In this document: positions 56,352-64,000 of the stretch, in pieces
How the letters are laid out: each line of letters opens with the position of its first letter
How positions within the stretch are numbered: the stretch's first letter is position 1
DNA from: Pseudomonas sp. SG20056
GTDB taxonomy: Bacteria; Pseudomonadota; Gammaproteobacteria; Pseudomonadales; Pseudomonadaceae
Direction of reading: 5' to 3'
Assembly (NCBI RefSeq): GCF_031764535.1
Contig: NZ_CP134499.1
Location: forward strand, 186,001-250,000
Length of the DNA: 64,000 nucleotides
Made by a program: the position numbers and the translations under genes
Notes under the pieces: model-generated
What the model saw: only the letters and a program-made list of their open reading frames with translations
Databases searched by the model: none
Told to the model about the DNA's origin: nothing

Positions 56352-56975
56352 ATGACGACCGATACCCACAGCGCACTTCTGACCCGCATCGTTGACGACC
56401 TGGCCGAACAGGGTTGGTCGCTACAGCCGCAGTTTATTGCCCCCTCTCTGACCCTCGAACTGGCCGAAGAGTGCCGTAAACGTGCCGCACAAGGTGCGTT
56501 GGCCCCCGCCGGCGTCGGCCGTGGCGCGCAGCAGCAGATCCGCGAAGGGGTTCGCGGCGATCATATTCAGTGGCTGGAAGCCGGTCAGGCCAAGGCCTGT
56601 GATCAATATCTACAGGCGTTTGATGAGCTGCGGCTGGCGCTGAACCAGGGCTTGTACCTGGGGCTGGAGGATTTCGAGGGGCATTTCGCCCTGTATCCAC
56701 CGGGTGCGTTCTACCAGAAGCACGTGGATCGCTTTCGCGATGATGATCGTCGTGCGGTGTCCGCGGTGTTCTATCTCAATGAGGATTGGCAGGCCGAGCA
56801 CGGCGGCGCGCTGCGTTTGTATCTGCCGAACGGCGAGACCCGTGATGTGTTGCCGCAGGCGGGCAGCCTGCTGCTGTTTCTGTCTGCCGATATGCCCCAT
56901 GAGGTCTTGCCGGCCAGACGTGATCGACTGTCGCTGACCGGCTGGTTTCGCCGTCGGGGTAATGGGCCGCTGTAA
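56352..56975 (+). CDS. 2-oxoglutarate/Fe(II)-dependent oxygenase
   Basis: 207 residues from ATG 56352. Iron ligands are His and Asp of FYQKHVDRFRDD and the His of ADMPHEVLPARR, and the Arg in DRLSLTGWFRR binds 2-oxoglutarate. It is of the P4Hc / SM-20-related size, typically a small prolyl- or protein hydroxylase. The longer open frame upstream overlaps the divergent DUF2059 gene and is not used. Confidence 0.88.
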   Translation: MTTDTHSALLTRIVDDLAEQGWSLQPQFIAPSLTLELAEECRKRAAQGALAPAGVGRGAQQQIREGVRGDHIQWLEAGQAKACDQYLQAFDELRLALNQGLYLGLEDFEGHFALYPPGAFYQKHVDRFRDDDRRAVSAVFYLNEDWQAEHGGALRLYLPNGETRDVLPQAGSLLLFLSADMPHEVLPARRDRLSLTGWFRRRGNGPL

Positions 56976-56981
56976 CGCTAC

Positions 56982-57539
56982 TCAGTGGCCCCAGACTTTG
57001 AATGTCCCGCGCAGATCAGTGATGTCGCGCATTTCGATGCTGCCCAGACGGCTTTCGCCGACGTACATATCAGCCGCCACTCGTACGCGAATGCGCTGCG
57101 CCGGGATGCCGCTGGCCACCAACTGTTCGTTGATGGTGGTGAGGTCGGGCAGGGTCAGTTGCAGTTGTTGCTGACCGCTGCCATTGGTCACCACATCGAT
57201 CTTCAGGGTGGGCAGGTTGACGCCGAATATCGGCAGGGTCAGGCCCAGCTGCGCCGCACCGAAGGCGAAGCTGCCGCCAGAGCCGTTCGGGCAGCTGGCG
57301 GGGGTGAGACAGCCGTTGTCGATTTTCACATTGCGCAACGAAGCGCTGCCGCCATCGTCATTCCAGCTGATCCGGTTGATCGTCGCCAGCACGTCGGCAC
57401 GGATGCTGATACCGGCCTGACCGCTGATCTCGCTCAGGCTCTGGTTGTCCATCGGCAGCAGGGCCGCCTGGCTTGGCAGGGTGCAGACCGCAAGGCTGGC
57501 GGCGAGTGACAGGGCAAGGGTGCGAAGTGGGCGATGCAT
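56982..57539 (-). CDS. Secreted protein with DUF6160-like N-terminus
   Basis: 185 residues from ATG 57539. Signal peptide MHRPLRTLALSLAASLAVC region, then LLPMDNQSLSEISGQAGISI, a motif found at the mature N-terminus of FilA/DUF6160-type surface or periplasmic proteins. The rest is beta-rich with two Cys (NGCLTPASCPNGSGG). Likely exported; function unknown. Confidence 0.7.
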   Translation of the reverse strand: MHRPLRTLALSLAASLAVCTLPSQAALLPMDNQSLSEISGQAGISIRADVLATINRISWNDDGGSASLRNVKIDNGCLTPASCPNGSGGSFAFGAAQLGLTLPIFGVNLPTLKIDVVTNGSGQQQLQLTLPDLTTINEQLVASGIPAQRIRVRVAADMYVGESRLGSIEMRDITDLRGTFKVWGH

Positions 57540-57760
57540 GGGTGTGTCCTCGACTAGAGTGCCGAGAGTCTGTGCCTGGCCTGACGCGCGCGCCATCAGG
57601 TCAGGGTGCTTCCCGCCGAAGGATAGGCCGGCATTGCGCGCGAATGGCGCTGCCGGCGTGATGTGCTTGGCAATCTGCTCGGCAGCCCGTCCCTTTGATC
57701 GGCGGCCAGCAGGCGCAGTAACCTGACGGTGTTACGGCGGGTGACTAATGAGAGTGAGTG

Positions 57761-58249
57761 ATGCAGAAGATTCTGGTGAGCCGTTGCCTGTTGGGTCAGC
57801 GCGTACGTTATGACGGCGGCGCCCATGGCCCGTTCAGTCTGCTGGAGCGCTGGCAGCAGGAGGGGCGCATTGTGCCGCTGTGCCCGGAAGTCGCCGGCGG
57901 CCTGCCAACTCCGCGCGCGCCAGCGGAAATAGCTGGCGGTCAGGGGGCAAAAGTACTCGATGGGAAATTGCCTGTGCTGACGGTGAATGGCGAGGATGTC
58001 ACGGCGGCTTTTGTTGACGGCGCACAGCAGGCTCTGGCCTTGGTGGCGCAGCATGGCATCCGACTGGCACTGCTCAAGGCACGCAGCCCTTCGTGCGGTA
58101 ACCGGGAGAACTATGACGGCAGCTTCAGCGGCACCCGCGTCGCTGGTGAAGGGGTGACTGCAGCGGCCTTGCGGCGTGCTGGTGTGCAGGTGTTTAGCGA
58201 AGAGGAGCTGGCGGCGGCGGAGGCGGCGTTGCGAGAGCTGGAAGGATAG
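57761..58249 (+). CDS. DUF523 family protein
   Basis: 162 residues from ATG 57761. DUF523 signatures: ILVSRCLLGQRVRYDGGAHG, VPLCPEVAGGLPTPRAPAEI and LLKARSPSCGNRENYDG. Conserved cysteines suggest a metal site. Elsewhere the domain is often fused to DUF1722. It is cytoplasmic; biochemical role unknown. Confidence 0.9.
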   Translation: MQKILVSRCLLGQRVRYDGGAHGPFSLLERWQQEGRIVPLCPEVAGGLPTPRAPAEIAGGQGAKVLDGKLPVLTVNGEDVTAAFVDGAQQALALVAQHGIRLALLKARSPSCGNRENYDGSFSGTRVAGEGVTAAALRRAGVQVFSEEELAAAEAALRELEG

Positions 58250-58261
58250 TCAGCCCCGCGT

Positions 58262-58346
58262 GCAAAAAATGGCCGGGAGCCATTTTTAACGTCGCGTAGC
58301 GACGGCCCGAAGGGTGGCCGCCATGGATGGCAGGCCATATAAAAAA
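58262..58346. repeat. Dispersed intergenic repeat, copy B
   Basis: AAAAATGGCCGGGAGCCATT, CGTCGCGTAGCGACG and the GGTGGCCGCCATGGATGGCA block form several small stems. The last block matches 15675-15710. Confidence 0.6.
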
Positions 58347-58369
58347 GGGAAGCCGAAGCTTCCCTTTTT
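58341..58369. terminator. Bidirectional terminator between DUF523 gene and serA
   Basis: A-run, GGGAAGC, loop, GCTTCCC, T-run. It can serve both convergent genes. Confidence 0.85.
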
Positions 58370-58385
58370 CGTATCGCGGTAGCGC

Positions 58386-59615
58386 TTAGAACAGAACGCG
58401 GCTACGGATGGTGCCTTTAACGTGCTGCAGCTTCTCCAGCGCCAGATCGGAGTAATCGGCGTCGACGTCGATGACCACGTAGCCGACCTTATCGTTGGTC
58501 TGCAGGAACTGGCCGGAGATGTTGATGCCGTTTTCGGCGAACACGTTGTTGATCTCGCTCATCACGCCCGGGATGTTGGCGTGGATGTGCAGCAGACGGT
58601 GCTTGCCCGGGTGCGCCGGCAGGGCCACTTCGGGGAAGTTGACCGAAGACACCGAGGTACCGTTGTCGCTGTACTTGACCAGCTTCTCGGCCACTTCCAG
58701 GCCGATGTTGGCCTGGGCTTCGGCGGTGGAACCACCGATATGCGGGGTCAGGATCACGCGATCCAGGCCACGCAGCGGGCTTTCGAACTCTTCGTCGTTG
58801 GACTTCGGCTCGACCGGGAACACGTCGATGGCGGCGCCGATCAGGTGCTCGTCCTTGATCGCGGCTGCCAGATGATCCAGCTCAACTACGGTGCCACGTG
58901 CAGCGTTGATCAGGATGCCGCCCTTTTTCATCGCGCGGATTTCCTTCTCGCCGATCATCCACTGGGTGGACGGCAGCTCAGGCACGTGCAGCGACACGAT
59001 GTCGCACATGCCCAGCAGGTCATGCAGCTTGGCGATCTGGGTGGCGTTGCCCAGCGGTAGCTTGGTCACGGTGTCGTAAAAGAACACCTGCATGCCCATG
59101 GCTTCGGCCAGTACCGAGAGCTGGGTGCCGATCGAGCCGTAACCGACGATACCCAGCTTCTTGCCGCGGATTTCGAAGGAGTTGGCCGCCGATTTGATCC
59201 AGCCGCCACGGTGGCAGGAGGCGTTCTTCTCGGGGATGCCGCGCAGCAGCAGGATGGCTTGAGCCAGTACCAGTTCGGCCACCGAGCGGGTGTTCGAGTA
59301 GGGGGCGTTGAAAACGGCGATACCGCGCTCGCGGGCGGCGTCGAGGTCAACCTGGTTGGTGCCGATGCAGAAGCAGCCCACGGCTACCAGGCGCTTGGCG
59401 CAGTCAAAGACTTCGGCGGTCAGCTGGGTGCGCGAGCGGATGCCAATAAAGTGAGCGTCGGCGATCTTTTCTTTCAGCTCGTCGTCGGAGAGTGCGCCCT
59501 TGAGGTACTCGATGTTGGTGTAACCAGCGGCCTTCAGGGTGTCCACTGCATTCTGGTGGACGCCTTCAAGAAGAAGGAACTTGATCTTGCTCTTGTCGAG
59601 AGAGGTCTTGCTCAT
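58386..59615 (-). CDS. serA: D-3-phosphoglycerate dehydrogenase
   Basis: 409 residues from ATG 59615, the E. coli-type length. Substrate loop IGIRSRTQLT, NAD site LGIVGYGSIGTQLSVLAEAM, NAARGTVVEL, catalytic His in ILTPHIGGSTAEAQANIG, and a C-terminal ACT domain for serine feedback. It oxidises 3-phosphoglycerate and can also reduce 2-oxoglutarate to D-2-hydroxyglutarate. It is divergent from the D-2-hydroxyglutarate dehydrogenase gene, matching the known coupling of the two in Pseudomonas. Confidence 0.96.
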   Translation of the reverse strand: MSKTSLDKSKIKFLLLEGVHQNAVDTLKAAGYTNIEYLKGALSDDELKEKIADAHFIGIRSRTQLTAEVFDCAKRLVAVGCFCIGTNQVDLDAARERGIAVFNAPYSNTRSVAELVLAQAILLLRGIPEKNASCHRGGWIKSAANSFEIRGKKLGIVGYGSIGTQLSVLAEAMGMQVFFYDTVTKLPLGNATQIAKLHDLLGMCDIVSLHVPELPSTQWMIGEKEIRAMKKGGILINAARGTVVELDHLAAAIKDEHLIGAAIDVFPVEPKSNDEEFESPLRGLDRVILTPHIGGSTAEAQANIGLEVAEKLVKYSDNGTSVSSVNFPEVALPAHPGKHRLLHIHANIPGVMSEINNVFAENGINISGQFLQTNDKVGYVVIDVDADYSDLALEKLQHVKGTIRSRVLF

Positions 59616-59706
59616 CGGAGTACCTGTTGTCCCACAAATAGTGTCAGGGAAGAGGCCGAGCGCCGCCGGCCGCAGCCCGCAGATCGGCGCGGGGGCACGA
59701 TTCACG

Positions 59707-59733
59707 GGGTGCGTATGCTAGCATACGAGCCCC
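59707..59733. promoter_or_regulatory. Palindrome between serA and D-2-HG dehydrogenase gene
   Basis: CGTATGCTAGCATACG (59712-59727) is a perfect 16-bp palindrome, extended by GGGG and CCCC on either side with two unpaired bases. It lies between the divergent genes, 97 bp from the serA ATG. A likely operator; the regulator is not identified. Confidence 0.6.
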
Positions 59734-59800
59734 GCGAAACACCTACCCTGGCAGATGAAGCGTGCTCAGGGTGACCATGAATCGTTTGAGAGTTCCGTAG

Positions 59801-61195
59801 ATGACCAACCCTGCGCTGATCGAAGAGCTGAAGACCCTGGTTGAGCCCGGCAAAGTGCTCACCGATGCCGATTCCCTCAACGCCTACGGCAAGGACTGGA
59901 CCAAGCACTTCGCCCCAGCGCCGCTGGCAATTGCCTTCCCCAAGAGCATCGAGCAGGTCCAGGCCATCGTGCGTTGGGCCAATCAGCACAAGGTCGCGCT
60001 GGTGCCGTCCGGTGGCCGTACCGGCTTGTCCGCCGGCGCGGTGGCAGCCAATGGTGAAGTGGTCGTGGCCTTCGACTATATGAACCAGATTCTCGACTTC
60101 AACGAATTTGACCGCACCGCCGTGTGTCAGCCGGGCGTGGTGACCAAGCAGCTGCAGATGTTCGCCGAGGACAAGGGCCTGTATTACCCGGTGGACTTCG
60201 CCTCGGCCGGCTCCAGCCAGATTGGCGGCAATATCGGCACCAATGCCGGCGGCATCAAGGTGATTCGCTACGGCATGACCCGCAACTGGGTGGCCGGGCT
60301 GAAGGTCGTCACCGGCACTGGTGAGTTGCTGGAGCTGAACAAGGACCTGATCAAGAACGCCACCGGCTACGACATGCGTCAGCTGTTTATCGGCGCTGAA
60401 GGCACCCTGGGCTTCGTCGTCGAGGCCACCATGCGCCTGGATCGTGCGCCAAAGAACCTCACCGCCATGGTGCTCGGCACCCCGGACTTCGACTCGATCA
60501 TGCCGGTGCTGCATGCCTTTCAGAACAAGCTTGACCTGACTGCGTTCGAGTTCTTCTCCGATAAGGCCCTGGCCAAAATCATGGCCCGTGGTGACGTGCC
60601 GCCGGCCTTTGAAACCGATTGCCCGTTCTACGCCCTGCTGGAATTCGAAGCCACCACCGAGGAAGTCGCCGAGGCGGCTCTGGCCACCTTCGAACATTGC
60701 GTCGAGCAGGGCTGGGTGCTGGATGGTGTGATGAGCCAGAGCGAGCAGCAACTGCAGAACCTGTGGAAGCTGCGCGAGTACATCTCGGAAACCATCAGCC
60801 ACTGGACGCCGTACAAGAACGATATTTCGGTTACCGTCTCCAAGGTGCCGGCTTTCCTGCACGACATCGACCGCATCGTCGGCGAACACTACCCGGACTT
60901 CGAAATCGTTTGGTTTGGCCATATCGGTGATGGCAACCTGCACCTGAATATCCTCAAGCCAGAGAACCTGTCCAAGGACGAGTTCTTCGCCAAGTGCGCC
61001 ACCGTCAACAAGTGGGTGTTCGAGACCGTGCAGAAGTACAACGGCTCAATCAGCGCTGAACACGGCGTGGGTATGACCAAGCGCGATTACCTGACCTACA
61101 GCCGTTCGGAAGCCGAGATTGGCTATATGAAAGCGATCAAGCAGGTATTCGATCCGAACGGGATTATGAACCCAGGCAAGATCTTCCCGCTCTGA
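59801..61195 (+). CDS. FAD-dependent D-2-hydroxyglutarate dehydrogenase
   Basis: 464 residues. FAD-binding PCMH domain: LVPSGGRTGLSAGAV and SSQIGGNIGTNAGGIKVIRY; C-terminal domain with HIGDGNLHLNI and EHGVGMTKRDYL. It oxidises D-2-hydroxyglutarate to 2-oxoglutarate and passes electrons onward. This recycles the product made by SerA, pulling serine synthesis forward. D-lactate dehydrogenase is an alternative, but the serA neighbour favours D-2-HG. Confidence 0.92.
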   Translation: MTNPALIEELKTLVEPGKVLTDADSLNAYGKDWTKHFAPAPLAIAFPKSIEQVQAIVRWANQHKVALVPSGGRTGLSAGAVAANGEVVVAFDYMNQILDFNEFDRTAVCQPGVVTKQLQMFAEDKGLYYPVDFASAGSSQIGGNIGTNAGGIKVIRYGMTRNWVAGLKVVTGTGELLELNKDLIKNATGYDMRQLFIGAEGTLGFVVEATMRLDRAPKNLTAMVLGTPDFDSIMPVLHAFQNKLDLTAFEFFSDKALAKIMARGDVPPAFETDCPFYALLEFEATTEEVAEAALATFEHCVEQGWVLDGVMSQSEQQLQNLWKLREYISETISHWTPYKNDISVTVSKVPAFLHDIDRIVGEHYPDFEIVWFGHIGDGNLHLNILKPENLSKDEFFAKCATVNKWVFETVQKYNGSISAEHGVGMTKRDYLTYSRSEAEIGYMKAIKQVFDPNGIMNPGKIFPL

Positions 61196-61320
61196 AAGCT
61201 GCTGCGCTCGGTCATGCTGCGTTGGCGAAGTCAGGAAAAATGCTCATTGGCACAAGCCAACTCCGCTTTTTCCCGACTCCGCCGCCTTGCCTGGCCTTCG
61301 CTCGCAACGCTTTCAGCAAG
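61192..61320. repeat. Intergenic inverted-repeat element, copy 2
   Basis: CTGAAAGC at the left pairs with GCTTTCAG near 61308-61315. Blocks TGCTGCGTT, AATGCTCAT, ACTCCGCTT and GCCTTGC occur in the order seen at 2345-2485. The arms differ in sequence between copies while the middle is conserved. Confidence 0.65.
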
Positions 61321-61466
61321 CTGATTAAGTCTTTAGTCGAAACGACAGCCCGTGAAAGGTCGTCCACCATGGGCGATCAACGATTCAGGGCGTAGGGCGG
61401 GGCTACCGCTCTACGCCGTCTGCTCGCACAACGAGCGGCGTCATGCATTCCCATCAGGAGTTGCTT

Positions 61467-62132
61467 ATGAGCTACCAGCATCAGTATGTCGATGGCACCC
61501 ATATCCACTTTCCCATGGGCAAGGTGGTGTGCATCGGCCGTAACTACGCCGAGCATGCCAAAGAACTGAACAACCCGGTGCCGACCGAGCCGCTGCTGTT
61601 TATCAAGGCGGGCAGCTGTGTGGTGCCGCTGGATGACGGTTTTACCCTGGTGGAGGGTAAGGGTGATGTGCATTACGAAGCGGAAATCGCCGTACTGATT
61701 GGCAAGCCGCTGTCGCGCACGCCGAACGCTGAAGAAGTGCGCGATGCCATCTCCGGCTTCGCCCCGGCGTTGGACCTGACCCTGCGCGACCTGCAGGCCA
61801 CGCTCAAGGCCAAGGGTTACCCCTGGGAAACCGCCAAATCTTTCGACGGTGCCTGCGTGCTGGCGCCGTTCGTGCCTGGCGATGCAGTCGAAGACCTCAC
61901 TGATATCGGCATTCGTCTGGCGATCAACGGTGAAGTGCGTCAGGACGGCAATAGCCGCGACATGCTCAACCCAATCCTGCCGATGATCCAGCACATCTGC
62001 GGCCACTTCAGCCTGCAGCCGGGTGATGTGATCCTCACTGGTACGCCAGTGGGTGTCGGTCCGCTGCACAAGGGCGATGAGCTGGTGCTGGAACTGGTCG
62101 GTCATAGCCGCTTTGCCAGCCGCGCGCTCTAA
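61467..62132 (+). CDS. Fumarylacetoacetate hydrolase family protein
   Basis: 221 residues from ATG 61467 (CAGGAG 6 nt upstream). FAH fold: VVCIGRNYAEHAKELNNPVP, metal ligands in VHYEAEIAVLIGKPL and the Asp of GFAPALDLTLRDLQ, and ILTGTPVGVGPLHKGDEL. The family hydrolyses or decarboxylates beta-diketo acids such as oxaloacetate (FAHD1-like). It follows the D-2-HG dehydrogenase on the same strand but after an intergenic repeat. Confidence 0.88.
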   Translation: MSYQHQYVDGTHIHFPMGKVVCIGRNYAEHAKELNNPVPTEPLLFIKAGSCVVPLDDGFTLVEGKGDVHYEAEIAVLIGKPLSRTPNAEEVRDAISGFAPALDLTLRDLQATLKAKGYPWETAKSFDGACVLAPFVPGDAVEDLTDIGIRLAINGEVRQDGNSRDMLNPILPMIQHICGHFSLQPGDVILTGTPVGVGPLHKGDELVLELVGHSRFASRAL

Positions 62133-62219
62133 CAGGTCGTTGAAAAACTACCTGTGAACCACGTTTTGAGTCGTCAGGCTTGGCTGATGGGCACCTGGAG
62201 GTGCCTGCTGGCCCGGCGG

Positions 62220-62236
62220 CTTAACAGAAACTTAAG
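62220..62236 (+). promoter_or_regulatory. Putative response-regulator box CTTAAC-N5-CTTAAG
   Basis: CTTAACAGAAACTTAAG: two half-sites with an 11-bp period, 46 bp before the next ATG. The layout is that of PmrA/QseB/CarR-like OmpR-family regulators. Confidence 0.55.
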
Positions 62237-62282
62237 GGTTGCTCTCTAGTCTGATAGCCATCGTTCTGATGAGTTGTGTGCG

Positions 62283-63218
62283 ATGTCGATCTGGATTGCT
62301 CGGCTGGTGCGTCTGCGCTGGCTAATTGTGCTGCTGTTCCTGTTGCTGGTTGGCGCTTTGGTGATGAACTATCGCCACTGGGATGACCGTTTGTCCTTCT
62401 GGGCAGAGGAACAGCAGGTAAGTGCTATCGAGCAGCAACAGAGCATCTGGCTGCCGGGTTATCGAGCGGTGCTGCAGGGCAAGCCGCTGCAGGGCCTAGA
62501 GGGTGACGAGGTGTCCGGGCTGACCTACAGCCCCGATAGCGACACGCTGTTCACCGTAACCGGTAAACACCCGCAGCTGATCGAGCTGACCCTGGATGGT
62601 CAGGTGATGCGGCGTATCGACCTGCTTGGCTTTGCCAACCCCGAGGGGGTGGAGATGCTCGCCGATGGTCGCCTGGCGATTATCGATGAGCGCAAGCGCA
62701 CCCTGACCACTTTCAAACTGGGCGCGCTGACCCGCAGTCTGGAGTTTGCCGATCTGGCGTCCTTCGATCTCGGCTTTATCGATGCCGGTAACAAGGGCTT
62801 CGAAGGCATTGCCTGGGACTCGCGCAACGAGCGTGTGCTGCTGGGCAAGGAGCGTGGGCCGCTGGGGCTGTTCAGCCTGCCGTTTCCGGGCGAAGACGGT
62901 GCCACTGGCGTTCTCCAGCCGATGAGTTCCGGGCACCTGTTTTTGCGCGATATTTCCTCACTGACCTACGACGCCCGCACGGGCCATGCCTTGGTGCTTT
63001 CGGATGAGTCGCGCCTGCTGCTGGAAGTGGACGAGCAGGGCGAACCGGTCAGCTTTATCAGTCTGAGTCGCGGTATGAATGGCCTGCGTGGCGGCATTGA
63101 ACAGGCCGAAGGGGTGACCATGGATACGGCCGGCAATATCTATATCGTCAGTGAACCCAATCTGTTCTACGTCCTGCGTAAGGAACCGGTGGCCGAACAG
63201 TCCACTGTCGCGGATTAA
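62283..63218 (+). CDS. SdiA-regulated-type beta-propeller membrane-anchored protein
   Basis: 311 residues from ATG 62283. One N-terminal helix (LRWLIVLLFLLLVGALVM) anchors a periplasmic domain with repeated blades (VSGLTYSPDSDTLFTVTGKH, GFANPEGVEMLADGRLAIID, GFEGIAWDSRNERVLLGKE, AEGVTMDTAGNIYIVSEPN). This is the SdiA-regulated family, also seen in the CarP-type proteins of P. aeruginosa. A second copy starts at 63740. Confidence 0.82.
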   Translation: MSIWIARLVRLRWLIVLLFLLLVGALVMNYRHWDDRLSFWAEEQQVSAIEQQQSIWLPGYRAVLQGKPLQGLEGDEVSGLTYSPDSDTLFTVTGKHPQLIELTLDGQVMRRIDLLGFANPEGVEMLADGRLAIIDERKRTLTTFKLGALTRSLEFADLASFDLGFIDAGNKGFEGIAWDSRNERVLLGKERGPLGLFSLPFPGEDGATGVLQPMSSGHLFLRDISSLTYDARTGHALVLSDESRLLLEVDEQGEPVSFISLSRGMNGLRGGIEQAEGVTMDTAGNIYIVSEPNLFYVLRKEPVAEQSTVAD

Positions 63219-63253
63219 GCTTGGCTTAAGCATCGATTAAGCCTGGCTTCAGC
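63214..63253 (+). promoter_or_regulatory. Four 11-bp-phased TTAAGC half-sites
   Basis: ATTAAGC (63214), CTTAAGC (63225), ATTAAGC (63236) and CTTCAGC (63247) repeat at exactly 11 bp, one helical turn, and end 49 bp before the YgiW ATG. This fits tandem binding by an OmpR-family response regulator. The first unit overlaps the stop codon of the upstream gene. Confidence 0.65.
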
Positions 63254-63302
63254 TACGCCCTCTACTCTGGCTCCATCACTTAACTGATTAGAGGGTTACC
63301 CC

Positions 63303-63650
63303 ATGAAGCGTTTCACCTTGGCTCTGCTGCTGGCTCCACTGTTCTCCACTGCTGCAATGGCCACCGGTTACACCGGTCCAGGCGCCACTGCTCAGGTCAC
63401 CACCGTGGCTGCAGCGCTGGATGCTGCCGATGACACCCAGGTGGTACTGCAAGGGCAGATCGTCAAGCGCCTGCAGGATGAGTTGTATGAGTTCAAGGAC
63501 GCCAGCGGCACCATCAATGTCGAGATCGACGATGAGCATTGGCCCGCTCAGGCCATTTCCGAAAAGGCCGTGGTCAAGATCAGTGGTGAAGTCGACCGTG
63601 ACCTGACCAGCCGCGAAATTGATGTCGAGTACCTCGAGCTGGTCAAGTAA
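63303..63650 (+). CDS. YgiW/YdeI family OB-fold periplasmic protein, CarO-like
   Basis: 115 residues. Signal peptide MKRFTLALLLAPLFSTAAMA, then a BOF (bacterial OB-fold) domain: DAADDTQVVLQGQIVKRLQD, YEFKDASGTINVEIDDEHWP and ISGEVDRDL. In P. aeruginosa the relative CarO is induced by calcium through the CarSR two-component system. The phased repeats upstream support similar control here. Function is stress tolerance or calcium homeostasis, by family. Confidence 0.88.
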   Translation: MKRFTLALLLAPLFSTAAMATGYTGPGATAQVTTVAAALDAADDTQVVLQGQIVKRLQDELYEFKDASGTINVEIDDEHWPAQAISEKAVVKISGEVDRDLTSREIDVEYLELVK

Positions 63651-63673
63651 GTCGCCCCCATTATGTGCCCATG

Positions 63674-63700
63674 TCAGCCCGAAGCCCTGCTTCGGGCTGA
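63674..63700 (+). terminator. Hairpin after the CarO-like gene
   Basis: TCAGCCCGAAGC, loop CCT, GCTTCGGGCTGA: a perfect 12-bp stem without a T-run. It may be a partial terminator or a processing site before the next gene. Confidence 0.6.
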
Positions 63701-63739
63701 CGTCGTTGTGCCACCCGTGACTGTTGAGAGTGAAGCGCC

Positions 63740-64000
63740 ATGCGAGATCATTTCACCCTGAAGCGCCTGTTGCTGAGCCTTGTTGTGCTGGCGTTGTTGC
63801 TGCTCGGTCTGTTTGCTCAGGAATACCGCCTGTTTGAGCGGGCCTGGTTCAATGTGCAGCAATGGCAACTGGCTGGCGCCGGCCAGCAGGACTCGGTGTT
63901 GTTGTCGGATTATCAGGTGGACCTTGAGGCCAAAGTGATCGAAGGCCTGAATGATGACGTCTCGGCGCTGACCTTCGACCCGAACCGCAATAGCCTGTTT
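63740..64000 (+). CDS. Second SdiA-regulated-type protein (3' truncated by window)
   Basis: 87 residues are visible. N-terminal helix (LLLSLVVLALLLLGLFAQ), then DYQVDLEAKVIEGLNDDVSA and LTFDPNRNSLF, the start of the first propeller blade, parallel to residues 60-90 of the gene at 62283. It follows the CarO-like gene after 89 bp and is probably co-transcribed with it. The end lies beyond the window. Confidence 0.78.
   Translation, partial: MRDHFTLKRLLLSLVVLALLLLGLFAQEYRLFERAWFNVQQWQLAGAGQQDSVLLSDYQVDLEAKVIEGLNDDVSALTFDPNRNSLF

Overview
The window is a chromosomal segment of a Pseudomonas-type gammaproteobacterium. It is GC-rich, with trpI divergent from trpBA and a complete spuI / spuABCDEFGH polyamine locus followed later by serA, a D-2-hydroxyglutarate dehydrogenase, an FAH-family hydrolase and a YgiW/CarO-like protein. 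That order resembles several P. aeruginosa PAO1 neighbourhoods joined together (from memory: trp genes near PA0035-PA0037, argA/argE/pit near PA5204-PA5209, spu to serA near PA0295-PA0320). The chromosomal integron array points to the P. stutzeri / P. alcaligenes / P. mendocina side of the genus.

Layout. 0-14.5 kb is core metabolism: a truncated HAD phosphatase, small envelope proteins, an OsmC-like peroxidase, an LLM oxidoreductase, dodecin, trpI/trpB/trpA, a TetR regulator, argA, argE, a PiT phosphate transporter with its DUF47 partner, and a CYTH-CHAD triphosphatase. 14.5-26.5 kb is polyamine uptake and gamma-glutamylation: one extra binding protein, spuI, and the spuABCDEFGH run. 26.6-30.4 kb holds a diguanylate cyclase, a small membrane protein and an OsmC-YcaO fusion.

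30.5-43.3 kb is the main accessory feature: an array of 24 attC sites (22 canonical sites of about 75 bp, one short atypical site, one decayed terminal site). It separates about 22 mostly unrecognised, AT-richer cassettes, all read on the minus strand. No integron integrase is present in the window, so as seen this is a cluster of attC sites lacking an integrase (CALIN). Inside it are an apparently exact 739-bp cassette duplication, a gene split at a seven-A slippery tract, an ORF-poor cassette with a 64-nt near-perfect hairpin behind an atypical attC, and a pair of related cassettes with little coding content. Where attI and intI would be expected (about 43.28 kb) there is a lone recombination core, three 12-bp direct repeats, a hairpin and a small ORF of unknown function.

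43.9-47.8 kb is a LysR / MFS / AhpD-like / membrane / SCO1 module. 47.9-64 kb returns to conserved sequence: M20 peptidase, penicillin-acylase-family amidohydrolase with a divergent AraC regulator, a periplasmic binding protein, thioredoxin-like, hydrolase and dioxygenase genes, serA divergent from D-2-HG dehydrogenase across a palindrome, and a YgiW/CarO-like gene between two SdiA-regulated-type propeller genes. The CarO-like gene has four half-sites at an exact 11-bp period upstream, as expected for an OmpR-family response regulator.
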